This document shows positions 9,368 to 16,910 of a stretch of 64,000 bases of DNA, piece by piece; position 1 is the stretch's first letter, and every line of letters begins with the position of its first letter. The stretch lies in contig JAEVZS010000032.1 in the NCBI GenBank assembly GCA_023392125.1, forward strand, positions 18,412 to 82,411, read 5' to 3'. This stretch comes from Bacteroidota bacterium (GTDB lineage Bacteria > Bacteroidota > Bacteroidia > Cytophagales > Cytophagaceae). A program made the translations under genes and the position numbers. The notes under the pieces were generated by a model, which saw only the letters and a program-made list of their open reading frames with translations, was not told the origin of the DNA and did not search any database.

Positions 9368-11579
9368 TATAATTAATACTCAATCCAAGCTTATTGAGCA
9401 ACTCAACCCGGTTATTAACCTGAACCTTTTCAAAAATATTCTGTATATGTTTGGCAACCGTCTTGTCAGAGATAAACAGCCGGTCAGCAATCTGTTTATT
9501 CGACAAACCTTCATTCAAGCAACTCACAATATCCTTCTCACGGTCCGTTAATCTATATCGTAAACATGCGTTTTGGTATGCTGTCTGTGATGCCTCCCGA
9601 TGATCCGGCTCCAAGTCTACCATCATTTTGCCGACAGTCCGGATAAATGCCTGACGCTGGCTCTCTGCATTTTTTGTCAAAGAATCAATCAGCAATATGA
9701 GTTCCCGAATCAGAAACGGTTTTTGCAAATAAGCCACAACTCCCATAGATAAAGCCTTTAGTTTATCTTCGTCCGAATTTCTTGCTGTGATAATAATCAT
9801 AGGTAAATGTCTGAGACGAACATCAGAAATAATCTCCTTTATAAGGAACATACCGTCACCTTCATCCATCATAATATCCGAAACTATTAAATCTACATGG
9901 GTACTTCTAAGTACATCCAATGCTTTGATAGCTCCGGAGACCATATACACATTATATTTTTCATTGAGTTTTCTGCCTACTAATGTCAGGAGTTCTATAT
10001 TATCTTCAACAATCAGAATGGAAAGCCTTTCTGCCTTGTATGTATAATTATCCAAGTCATCTAGCTCATTGTCTGCCTGTTTGAAACAGACATTGTCTAT
10101 AACATGGTCATTTTCGGCAACTGCACAAGCTTCCAATTGAACAATAACTTCAGTACCTTTTTTCTTTTCCGGGTTACTAATAACATTCAGACTTCCTTGC
10201 AGGGAATCAACAATCTTCTTTACGATCGATAAACCAAGCCCCATACCCTGAAAATTCTTTTTCTCGTGATTGATCTGATAGTAGGGAATAAAAATCTTGT
10301 TCTGACTTTCAGCAGGGATTCCTATACCGGTATCTTTTACTGAAAATGACACGATATTATTGGCCTGATTTAAAACGATATTAATCTTTCCATTAGGATC
10401 AGTATACTTTATCGAATTATCTATCAAATTATTGACTATTCTAAATAATCCTTTAGGGTCTGCCTTTACCTGAATATCAATCTCAATATGAGCTTCCAAT
10501 TCTATATTCTTTTTCCGCGCAAATGACTTAAAAAGCTCAACGCTTTCACCTAGCAACTGACTAAAGTCTACGACCTGATTGTGATCATATAGATCAAAGC
10601 CCTTGTTGAAGCGCTCAATATCAAAAAGATTGACTATATCATTGGAAAGCTTATCAAGATTTGCTTTTACAATTGTTAGCTCTTTTGTCTGTCCATGTTG
10701 CTGGATATATTCGTCCAGATAGCTATTGACCAGCATAAGAGGTGTTCTTATTTCATGTGTCAGATTGACAAGTACGTTTGTTCTTTGCTCATGCAACAAT
10801 TCCAGCTCTTTCGTTCTCTCTGCTACTTTGGCAGCCAGATCATCATTAAGTTGTTGTAGCTGAAAATATTCCAATCTTGACTGTTTCACACTTCTTCTGA
10901 CAAACAAAATAGTCATTACAAGAAGCCCCAAGTTGGTAGTCATCACTTCTACCACTTGACTTCCATTATGAAAATTCATAACTGGCATCAATAAGCGGTT
11001 CAAATCAGATTCAAAAAAAGCGACTATAGGTAATGAGCTCCAAAACAGGACTCCTATATACATTCCTGTCACTTCTTTCTTCACTATATCTTCATAATGC
11101 CTGTTCTTAAGTAAAATAGCTTTCCGTAGTGTATATAAAAATGACAGAGCATAAAAGAATGGTACAACAACTACCATACGGCGGCTTGTTTCGAGGTCAC
11201 CTGTTAGCATGTAAGGGATCAGAAAAAACAGGACAAATGGAATCAAAAGAAAAAAAACTGAACCCCCATAAGCATAAAACTTTAACCCCTTCAAATCATA
11301 TGCTTTATAAAAATAAAATGGAAAATACATAGCCATTATAAGAGCAACCGAGAAAGCAAGGATATTCTGAACTACAAGATTAATCCCCAAATTTTCATCT
11401 GGTAACAAGCCACTGATAATATTATACTGAATCAGCAAATACAGCAATATCAAATAGTATAGCCTGGCTTTATCCTGAGGTCTTGACAAATAATAAATTA
11501 CTTGATAGAAGAAAAAAGTTAGCTCGATTAAGGATATCAAAAAAGTTATGAGATGTAACTCACTACCAAAAACGCCCAT
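9357..11579 (-). CDS. Hybrid sensor histidine kinase / response regulator with LuxR-type HTH
   Basis: 740 residues in one chain: about six or seven hydrophobic segments (residues 8-230), a coiled-coil linker (about 235-265), HisKA with phosphoacceptor His275 in LTHEIRTP, HATPase_c (N-box NNLIDNS near 384, G1 DTGIGIP near 416, G2 GMGLGLS near 445), a receiver domain with Asp568 in VSDIMM and Lys620, and a C-terminal LuxR-type HTH (LTDREKDIV to NRVELLNKLG, 677-731). Membrane input, kinase, receiver and DNA-binding output in one protein amount to a one-protein two-component system. It is followed by an overlapping outer-membrane barrel gene and preceded by an acetyltransferase 3 bp upstream, so probably a three-gene unit. 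Confidence 0.92.
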   Translation of the reverse strand: MGVFGSELHLITFLISLIELTFFFYQVIYYLSRPQDKARLYYLILLYLLIQYNIISGLLPDENLGINLVVQNILAFSVALIMAMYFPFYFYKAYDLKGLKFYAYGGSVFFLLIPFVLFFLIPYMLTGDLETSRRMVVVVPFFYALSFLYTLRKAILLKNRHYEDIVKKEVTGMYIGVLFWSSLPIVAFFESDLNRLLMPVMNFHNGSQVVEVMTTNLGLLVMTILFVRRSVKQSRLEYFQLQQLNDDLAAKVAERTKELELLHEQRTNVLVNLTHEIRTPLMLVNSYLDEYIQQHGQTKELTIVKANLDKLSNDIVNLFDIERFNKGFDLYDHNQVVDFSQLLGESVELFKSFARKKNIELEAHIEIDIQVKADPKGLFRIVNNLIDNSIKYTDPNGKINIVLNQANNIVSFSVKDTGIGIPAESQNKIFIPYYQINHEKKNFQGMGLGLSIVKKIVDSLQGSLNVISNPEKKKGTEVIVQLEACAVAENDHVIDNVCFKQADNELDDLDNYTYKAERLSILIVEDNIELLTLVGRKLNEKYNVYMVSGAIKALDVLRSTHVDLIVSDIMMDEGDGMFLIKEIISDVRLRHLPMIIITARNSDEDKLKALSMGVVAYLQKPFLIRELILLIDSLTKNAESQRQAFIRTVGKMMVDLEPDHREASQTAYQNACLRYRLTDREKDIVSCLNEGLSNKQIADRLFISDKTVAKHIQNIFEKVQVNNRVELLNKLGLSINYSDA

Positions 11580-11582
11580 TGA

Positions 11583-12146
11583 TTATGCTAATTTTCTAAT
11601 AAAAAAGACTGTATGTGGCTCATGGATTTGATTATATACTTCAAAACCATTCTTTATGTAAAAAGTAAGATTTTCCTCCATGGAAGTTTCAAGATATATC
11701 GGCCCGGAATGCATCTTAGCTAATTCAGATAAAAGCTCAGATCCAATTCCCTTGCTTTGAGTTTCAGGACTCACTCCTATAAACAATATATGGAGAGAAG
11801 ATTTCGCTAAAGAGTGTGATTTAACAATACGATTTCTGGCTAGTACCGTAGAAATCCGGTTTATCCCAATAACCTGAAACAATAGTTTCATATCAGAAAC
11901 AATTGATCTCCAAAGACTGCCTCGCTTTTCTGGCAATGTACATAGGATACATCCTTTCCCATCATGAGAAAGGTATATTACCCCTTGATAAAAACAGGTT
12001 TCAAAAGCATACTCCATCAAAAAACGAATCCTGGTATTACGCCTCGAATCCTGCTTGACTATGAAATTTACACTAACATTCTTATCAAAAGCTTTGGTAA
12101 GGATATCAACTACTAAAGCCTTATCACTATAAACTGCCTTACGCAT
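11583..12146 (-). CDS. GNAT-family N-acetyltransferase
   Basis: 187 residues. The acetyl-CoA binding motif A is visible as LFIGVSPETQSKGIGSELLSE, followed by the typical YLETSMEENLTFYIKNGFEV end of GNAT proteins. The start MRKAVYSDKALVVDIL matches the family's first strand and helix. The substrate cannot be told; small molecules, aminoglycosides or protein N-termini are all possible. It lies 3 bp before the sensor kinase and faces away from the XRE gene at 12356. The DNA is markedly AT-rich compared with the transport and xylan regions. Confidence 0.85.
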   Translation of the reverse strand: MRKAVYSDKALVVDILTKAFDKNVSVNFIVKQDSRRNTRIRFLMEYAFETCFYQGVIYLSHDGKGCILCTLPEKRGSLWRSIVSDMKLLFQVIGINRISTVLARNRIVKSHSLAKSSLHILFIGVSPETQSKGIGSELLSELAKMHSGPIYLETSMEENLTFYIKNGFEVYNQIHEPHTVFFIRKLA

Positions 12147-12271
12147 TATAAAAAATATAATTTAAACACATATCTGATTAAAAAATCATTAAATCAAATA
12201 CTTGAAAAAATAGCATTTATATCTTCAAAAGAAACAAAGCTACATATCTGAAGCATCTTTCACAAAAATGA

Positions 12272-12291
12272 TTACCCTTTTAATAGGGTAA
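12272..12291. promoter_or_regulatory. Palindrome in the divergent GNAT/XRE intergenic region
   Basis: TTACCCT-TTTAAT-AGGGTAA is an inverted repeat of 7 bp arms located between the acetyltransferase (minus) and the first XRE regulator (plus). The position suits an operator for the adjacent XRE protein; direct evidence is lacking. Confidence 0.35.
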
Positions 12292-12355
12292 AAGTAAAAA
12301 CTTGTTTTCAATATGGCAAATTTGCCTCTTAAATATACCATCATTTTGTTCATAA

Positions 12356-12604
12356 TTGAATGTGGACAGAAAAAAAGGGTATATCAGGCAAGAAGAAAAG
12401 CTTAAAGCTTTTGGAGCACATATCCGGCATTTGCGCCAGCAAAAAAATCTGTCTATACAAGCTCTTGCTGATCTTTGCAATATTGAGTATAGCCAACTCA
12501 GCCGTATAGAACGTGGCATAATTAACACCAGCCTGAGCAATGTATTTGCTATTGCTGAGGCATTAAACATCCCTAGTAAAGAGCTTTTTGACTTTCCGGA
12601 TTAA
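12356..12604 (+). CDS. XRE-family HTH transcriptional regulator
   Basis: 82 residues, almost entirely one HTH_3 domain: FGAHIRHLRQQKNLSIQALADLCNIEYSQLSRIERG is helices 1-4 with the recognition helix at YSQLSRIE. ELFDFPD is the usual end. Such a small Cro/CI-like protein is expected to bind DNA as a dimer and commonly represses its own promoter. Palindromes lie 65 bp upstream (12272-12291) and just downstream (12610-12626). It is the left-most gene on the plus strand of the AT-rich accessory island. Confidence 0.85.
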   Translation: MNVDRKKGYIRQEEKLKAFGAHIRHLRQQKNLSIQALADLCNIEYSQLSRIERGIINTSLSNVFAIAEALNIPSKELFDFPD

Positions 12605-12609
12605 TCTGG

Positions 12610-12626
12610 GAAAGTAAATTACTTTC
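12610..12626. promoter_or_regulatory. 17-bp palindrome between two XRE genes
   Basis: GAAAGTAA-A-TTACTTTC is a perfect inverted repeat directly after the stop codon of the first XRE gene and about 145 bp before the second. A related, less perfect sequence (ATTACTTT-gac-AAAAGTAT) follows at about 12689-12707. Two similar sites in front of an XRE gene suggest operators for autoregulation. Confidence 0.4.
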
Positions 12627-12772
12627 TCCACTGCTTCATAAAATATCAATCGCTCTCAAATTGCAAAATCATCATTATTTTCAGCCATATTACTTTGACA
12701 AAAGTATTATCTTTGATTGCTCAATGTTATTCATAAAATAGATATATTACCCATTCAATCGATATTTTATTC

Positions 12773-13132
12773 ATGGAAATAGGCACTAAAATCAAGAAAG
12801 TAAGAGAATTAAGAAACTATACCCAAGAATATATGGCCGACAGACTCAATATAAGCCAGTCGACATACAGCAGATTTGAGAAAGATGATAGTGACCTTAC
12901 CCTATCTCAACTCAACAAAATAGCGGAAGTTCTTGAAGTAAAACCCAATGACCTTATTTCATTTGATGAAAAATACGTTTTCAACAACTATGGAGAGATC
13001 AAAGAGAACCAATATGGGAATATCCAGAATCAATTCCCTATTGAAATGAAAAAATTGTATGAAAATAATATCAAATTGTTAGAGGATAAAATTCATCGCT
13101 TAGAAGATATAATCGCTCAACTAAAAAAGTAG
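12773..13132 (+). CDS. XRE-family HTH regulator with C-terminal coiled coil
   Basis: 119 residues. Residues 1-62 are an HTH_3 domain (IGTKIKKVRELRNYTQEYMA, recognition helix SQSTYSRFEKDDS, EVKPNDLISFD). The C-terminal 40 residues (NIKLLEDKIHRLEDIIAQLKK) form a predicted coiled coil, probably for dimerisation. It ends at a strong hairpin shared with the convergent small ORF at 13212-13517. The same convergent arrangement, XRE gene then terminator then small ORF, recurs at 59072-59762, which makes this protein the likely regulator of that module. Confidence 0.88.
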   Translation: MEIGTKIKKVRELRNYTQEYMADRLNISQSTYSRFEKDDSDLTLSQLNKIAEVLEVKPNDLISFDEKYVFNNYGEIKENQYGNIQNQFPIEMKKLYENNIKLLEDKIHRLEDIIAQLKK

Positions 13133-13180
13133 AGTTCCGACAAGCAGCCTTACTTTCAATTAAAAATTATTGTATATATT

Positions 13181-13208
13181 AAAAGCCACGTGTTACGTGG
13201 CTTTTTTT
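13181..13208. terminator. Bidirectional terminator between XRE gene and small ORF
   Basis: AAAAGCCACG-TGTTA-CGTGGCTTTT forms a 10-bp stem, with a T-run on the plus strand and A-run (T-run on the minus strand) on the other side. It serves both convergent genes. Confidence 0.85.
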
Positions 13209-13211
13209 GTT

Positions 13212-13517
13212 CTATTGCTTTTGTATTCTAAGTTCATCATCGATCACATCCAGTAACTGCAAAAGAAAGTATAAGTCTTCCGGCATACTGGCATATGGCC
13301 CTAATAGGGCATCCTGCTCCAAAGAAATATAGTGTAAATAAATATTCCGGAGATTACGGCTAAGACGCCTGGCCGGAACCGCGCATATCAGAGCATCCAG
13401 CTCATCAACAATGCGGTAATTAATACGAGAATAAGGGGGTAATTTGATCTTCCGACGTTTAGAACTGACGGCTTTGCCTTGTTCGTTAGTGGATTGGGAA
13501 GTTGACTGGTTTCGCAT
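13212..13517 (-). CDS. Small basic protein A of a three-member paralog family
   Basis: 101 residues. Conserved with the proteins at 59448 and 61953: a basic stretch (RRKIKLPPYSR), then a helical core (IVDELDALICAVPARRLSRNLRNIYLHYISLE) and an acidic helical end (EDLYFLLQLLDVIDDEL). The first ~20 residues are not conserved between paralogs, because that DNA takes part in base pairing with the leader upstream. Size and composition resemble small DNA- or RNA-binding accessory proteins, but I recognise no family. It is convergent with an XRE gene and has a 180-nt structured leader. A role as effector or regulator of that module is inferred. Confidence 0.75.
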   Translation of the reverse strand: MRNQSTSQSTNEQGKAVSSKRRKIKLPPYSRINYRIVDELDALICAVPARRLSRNLRNIYLHYISLEQDALLGPYASMPEDLYFLLQLLDVIDDELRIQKQ

Positions 13518-13697
13518 TTTTTATTGTTTAATAAGATTGCCCGGATAGGAAGTGCGAAACCAGCCGTGGCTAATTTTAGGGTCCTTACGGATACCCTCTT
13601 CCTCCGGGCAATACGTTTACTCTAACATTAAACAATAATGCCACTTCAATAACATGATTTATTGCGTGGCATCTCTGCCACAACTGATTTCGCATGG
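13518..13697 (-). ncRNA. Structured leader RNA A (copy 1 of 3)
   Basis: Read on the minus strand, 5' to 3': word S (TGCGAAATCAG, 13694-13684); hairpin H1 with GAGA loop (13681-13666); stem P1, ATTGCCCGGA (13612-13603) pairing with TCCGGGCAAT (13545-13536); inside P1 a hairpin P2 (13597-13578) with GTAA tetraloop; word S' (CTGGTTTCGCA, 13563-13553), which is complementary both to S (one G-U pair) and to S'' (TGCGAAACCAG, 13516-13506) at the start codon of the ORF. An extra 12-bp pairing TTATTGTTTAAT / ATTAAACAATAA flanks P1. Copies B and C share the order and spacing with compensatory changes. Function is inferred: cis-regulation of the ORF or a guide-like RNA. Confidence 0.65.
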
Positions 13698-13792
13698 CAA
13701 TAATACGACTTTTTTGAAAGAAAAAAAACAACTATTTTCCAGTGCTTTTCAAATGCTTTAATTAAATTGTTATATTCTTCTTTATATAAAAT

Positions 13793-14668
13793 ATGGCTTC
13801 TATCTTTGATCTACTCAAAAGTCAAAAAACGGCTATCTCTATTCTGGAAAATGTCAGCAAAGTTTCCAATCCATACAAAGCTTTTGCCTTAAATGGATCA
13901 TCTGACTTAAGCAAATATTTTTCTTCTGGACAATCCCACAGAAGCTCGTCTCTGTCATCCTTTCCAGAGTCTTTTTACATAGAGAATCGAAAGACAATTA
14001 GTGATAGTCTCAAAGCTATTAGTCGCCTAGATAAAGTATCACCAATTTTGCACGTTGGATCCGGCTTAATTTCAGCCATTAATATAATAAAACAAGTCAA
14101 GTTAGAATCTTACGAGTGGAATAGAAATGAATGGATCGATGAACAAATTGACGAAATCACTGAAATTTCAAATAATATATCTTCTGAAGGTTTTTCTTCT
14201 GGACAATTGGAGCAATTAAATGTGCTCATAAGAAATATCGTTTTAACTTCTGAGATTAAGCTCCACAAATCGAAATCAGAAAAGCTATGGAATGCAATAA
14301 GTGTTATAATTATATTACTATCTTTCCTAAAAGACACAATCGATTTTGTATTAAAAAATAGTGATTTAACGAATAAACAAGTGATTGAAGAATTAAATAG
14401 CAGTTACAAAACTTTACATACAGAAATCGATTCCCTCTTTACGCAAATAAGATATAGTGAAGTTGATAGATACGCAACCAAAGATTGCATTCTTTATTTA
14501 AAACCATCCACTAATACTCAAAAACTAGGGACGATTAGAAAGAACCAATATGTCTCTGTTATAGACAAAAACCATAAATGGCTCTATATCTCATATGTAG
14601 ACAATTTTACTAATGAGCCTCAATCAGGGTGGGTTATAAAAAAATATTTTGATCTAATCACAAATTGA
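13793..14668 (+). CDS. Membrane-associated protein with C-terminal bacterial SH3 domain
   Basis: 291 residues. The N-terminal 165 residues are mainly helical with no recognised family. A hydrophobic stretch near 171-190 (AISVIIILLSFLKDTIDFVL) may be a membrane segment. The last ~65 residues (YATKDCILYLKPSTNTQKLG to GWVIKKYFDL) match the SH3_3/SH3b pattern, used for peptide or wall binding and, in some defence proteins, as a sensing module. First gene of a tight four-gene operon; its stop is 2 bp before the next ATG. The surrounding DNA is about one third GC, lower than the rest of the window, which suggests acquisition by transfer. Confidence 0.75.
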   Translation: MASIFDLLKSQKTAISILENVSKVSNPYKAFALNGSSDLSKYFSSGQSHRSSSLSSFPESFYIENRKTISDSLKAISRLDKVSPILHVGSGLISAINIIKQVKLESYEWNRNEWIDEQIDEITEISNNISSEGFSSGQLEQLNVLIRNIVLTSEIKLHKSKSEKLWNAISVIIILLSFLKDTIDFVLKNSDLTNKQVIEELNSSYKTLHTEIDSLFTQIRYSEVDRYATKDCILYLKPSTNTQKLGTIRKNQYVSVIDKNHKWLYISYVDNFTNEPQSGWVIKKYFDLITN

Positions 14669-14670
14669 TC

Positions 14671-15219
14671 ATGGAGCTTGATTTTTCAGAACTTCAAGAA
14701 AACAGAACCGCTCAACAAGCAGGGGCAAGATTTGAAGAGCTTGTTGCTGAATATTTTAGAAAAATAAAAGAGCTCCCTTCTAATAGCATTGTAGATACCA
14801 CCGTAACTCATTCTGGTGAAGGGGCAGATGGCGGTCAAGATCTAATTGTTAGATTAAAATTCAATGATAATATGACCACTTTTGAAAGATTCTGGGTTGT
14901 TCAATGTAAATTTTTCTCAAAAAACGTTACCGCAAAAGACATTAGTTCAATAAATATCCCTTCTTTAATACATTCTTACAAAGCAGATGGTTATTTGTTG
15001 ATATGTAAAGAGGGGGTAGGTAAGTCAATTACTGAGCTTTTTAATAACTTAGAAAACAGTTGTAGGTTTTGTTATAAGTATGAATTTTGGAGAGGAAGTC
15101 AGTTTAAGGATAAGTTATTATCCGAAAATATGACGTCTATACTTCAACAGTATTTCCCAAAATATTACAATTCTATTTATATAAAATCCCAGAATTTAGA
15201 TAGTATATATAGCTTATGA
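14671..15219 (+). CDS. Mrr-like PD-(D/E)xK restriction endonuclease-type protein
   Basis: 182 residues from ATG 14671; a TTG six bases earlier is possible but less likely. The nuclease core is visible: AGARFEELVAEYF (helix with conserved Glu), GEGADGGQDLIVRL (catalytic Asp in GGQDLIV) and WVVQCKFF (QxK motif), then the helix AKDISSINIPSLIHSYKADG and strand YLLICKEG, the order expected of Mrr_cat domains. It has no separate DNA-binding domain, so recognition may come from a partner. It sits between an SH3 membrane protein and a TIR-like protein, with 2 bp and ATGA-overlap junctions, so the products probably work together. Cleavage activity is inferred from motifs. Confidence 0.75.
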   Translation: MELDFSELQENRTAQQAGARFEELVAEYFRKIKELPSNSIVDTTVTHSGEGADGGQDLIVRLKFNDNMTTFERFWVVQCKFFSKNVTAKDISSINIPSLIHSYKADGYLLICKEGVGKSITELFNNLENSCRFCYKYEFWRGSQFKDKLLSENMTSILQQYFPKYYNSIYIKSQNLDSIYSL

Positions 15220-15686
15220 AAGTATTTGCATCATGCTCATTGGATAATACAGAAAAATATATTATTTCAGTTTTAACCTTACAGTTACAAAAAAGGAATC
15301 ACACACTTACTTCTAGTTTCAATAATCCTTACTCAGAAAAAGGTTATGCTTACAAACAAATACTAAATTGTGATATCTTCCTTGGTATTATTTCATATAA
15401 TGGATCGGGTATAGCCGATGTCGTCAATGATTACAATTATGCCCATGAACGAAAAATCCCTTCACTATTACTGATTGAAGAAAATGTCAATCATCAAAAA
15501 CTAAACAACATAAGAAATAATATTATTTATTTTAATAGAGACAACCCTCATCCTTCGATAGATAAAGTTAATGAACTTATTCAATCCAATAAGAATAAGG
15601 AAGCAAATACCAATGTTTTACCTTGGGTTTTAGGTGGGGCCGCAATAATTGCACTTATTTCTCTACTTTCTTCCGATGACTCATAA
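15216..15686 (+). CDS. TIR-like / nucleotide-effector-fold protein with C-terminal membrane anchor
   Basis: 156 residues. The start MKVFASCSLDN and the alternating strands and helices up to YAHERKIPSLLLIEE (about residues 1-95) resemble TIR-like and nucleoside-deoxyribosyltransferase-like effectors: a first-strand ASCS, a middle strand DIFLGIISYNG and a Glu in the HERKIP helix. The C-terminus (VLPWVLGGAAIIALISLL) is a single membrane helix. The start overlaps the nuclease stop by ATGA. In known immune systems such domains hydrolyse NAD+ or bind nucleotide signals; that would be the first hypothesis here, but the similarity is weak and the assignment tentative. Confidence 0.55.
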   Translation: MKVFASCSLDNTEKYIISVLTLQLQKRNHTLTSSFNNPYSEKGYAYKQILNCDIFLGIISYNGSGIADVVNDYNYAHERKIPSLLLIEENVNHQKLNNIRNNIIYFNRDNPHPSIDKVNELIQSNKNKEANTNVLPWVLGGAAIIALISLLSSDDS

Positions 15687-15704
15687 CCGTGAAAAAATCA
15701 ACCA

Positions 15705-16394
15705 ATGACGCCTATTGACAAACTAACAAGAAAATATAAGTTTAATCCTTCGAACTTCGATACAGCAAAAGACAATTATTATACTTTTTGCATGACGATA
15801 AATAACCCAAACTATTCTATTGAAAAATCAGAAGAGGCGTATAAAGCTCTATACGAAAGTTTTGTTCAAATATTAGACATCGCTGCTTCAGAATCCCAAA
15901 TTAGAGAAAATTTATCTCTATACACTCCAACTCTCCATGACATTCCTATATCTGTTACAATCGCAACAGATACCAGTGACATCAATATCACAATGGTCTT
16001 ATTCCAAAATTTTTATGTAGCAACAGCCATCAAAAGCCCTCAAAACATAAAATTTATGAAAGACGAATTTTGGTCATTACTTTTTCAACTTTCGGCTGTA
16101 GGCACATTCAGATTTAAAGAAAAAGAACTCCCAGACAAAACTATGAGAAAAAAACATCCTCAACTTTTTAATAAAACGGGAAATTATTATAAGTTTCTTC
16201 GAAACTATTTCCTATTTGAAGCAAATTATGGACGCATTAGAGATCTAGGATCCATTGCTGTATCATGGGAAAGTACAGAAAGCTTTGATGTATTAATTCC
16301 AAAAATTTGTGATGCAGTTAAAATAATGTATAGACTTAACTTTTTATTGTGGAAGCATGACAATAAGAATGTCAGATTGAATCATAGATTTTAA
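15705..16394 (+). CDS. Protein of unknown function, last gene of the four-gene operon
   Basis: 229 residues, soluble, mixed alpha/beta, with no signal peptide or membrane segment. It starts MTPIDKLTRKYKFNPSNFDTA and has no motif I recognise. It follows the TIR-like gene by 18 bp on the same strand and shares its low GC content, so it is probably part of the same system, perhaps as sensor, inhibitor or antitoxin. After its stop the DNA becomes non-coding for about 500 bp. Only the operon context supports any role. Confidence 0.7.
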   Translation: MTPIDKLTRKYKFNPSNFDTAKDNYYTFCMTINNPNYSIEKSEEAYKALYESFVQILDIAASESQIRENLSLYTPTLHDIPISVTIATDTSDINITMVLFQNFYVATAIKSPQNIKFMKDEFWSLLFQLSAVGTFRFKEKELPDKTMRKKHPQLFNKTGNYYKFLRNYFLFEANYGRIRDLGSIAVSWESTESFDVLIPKICDAVKIMYRLNFLLWKHDNKNVRLNHRF

Positions 16395-16863
16395 CCGAGT
16401 TATTGCAAGCTCCCCTTTAATCATTATACCAAGAAATCAACCACATTTGAACCACTCGTTGAAAAAAAAACATGTATTCAACCGATATACGACCTATTAA
16501 AATAATTTCAATAATTAATACATTGAATATGATATTTTTAAATAAAAAAGACACATATCATGTGGAGAACGTGGTGAAGCTTCAGAGGCGATAACCTTCT
16601 GGCAACGATCTGTATAATCATGCTAACTACAGCAGCTTATAATCCGGTCTTACTATATCAGTCTGAACTACTTTGAACTGGTATAGTAAAACCGGATTTA
16701 TACTGCCCCAATCACTCCGGTCTACTGAGTGATTAGTATCCCGGTGATCTCAGGCCAATCTTTTAACTGAATACGCCTTCTCTTATCAATAACCCGGAGG
16801 AAAGATCCTTTAAAATTTACCAGCCTTCCCCTCCCATCATCTCTGCAAACTATATATACAAAA
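16395..16863. other. Non-coding region with two adjacent hairpins
   Basis: No credible gene on either strand. Two inverted repeats stand out. The first, 16641-16662 with 16677-16698, pairs 20 of 22 bases around a 14-base loop. The second, AATCACTC / GAGTGATT (16710-16717 and 16727-16734), is extended by TACT / AGTA outside. The first could end transcription from the four-gene operon or be the remnant of a small mobile repeat. The rest is AT-rich and shows nothing further. Confidence 0.5.
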
Positions 16864-16887
16864 CAGGGCCTGATTTCTCAGACCCTG
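16864..16887 (-). terminator. Terminator of the GH8 gene
   Basis: On the minus strand CAGGGTCTGA-GAAA-TCAGGCCCTG is a near-perfect 10-bp stem with a GAAA tetraloop followed by TTTTG. It lies 24 bp after the stop of the GH8 gene. Confidence 0.85.
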
Positions 16888-16910
16888 CTTTATTCTCAAA
16901 AGTAATCCTG

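Noticed and set aside
13506..13563. Invertible DNA segment between S' and S''
   Set aside because: The segment is under 60 bp, contains no promoter, and the compensatory stem changes argue for an RNA-level function. Not fully excluded.
13518..13697. Retron or diversity-generating element
   Set aside because: Inverted repeats and a structured RNA are present, but no reverse transcriptase gene exists anywhere in the window.
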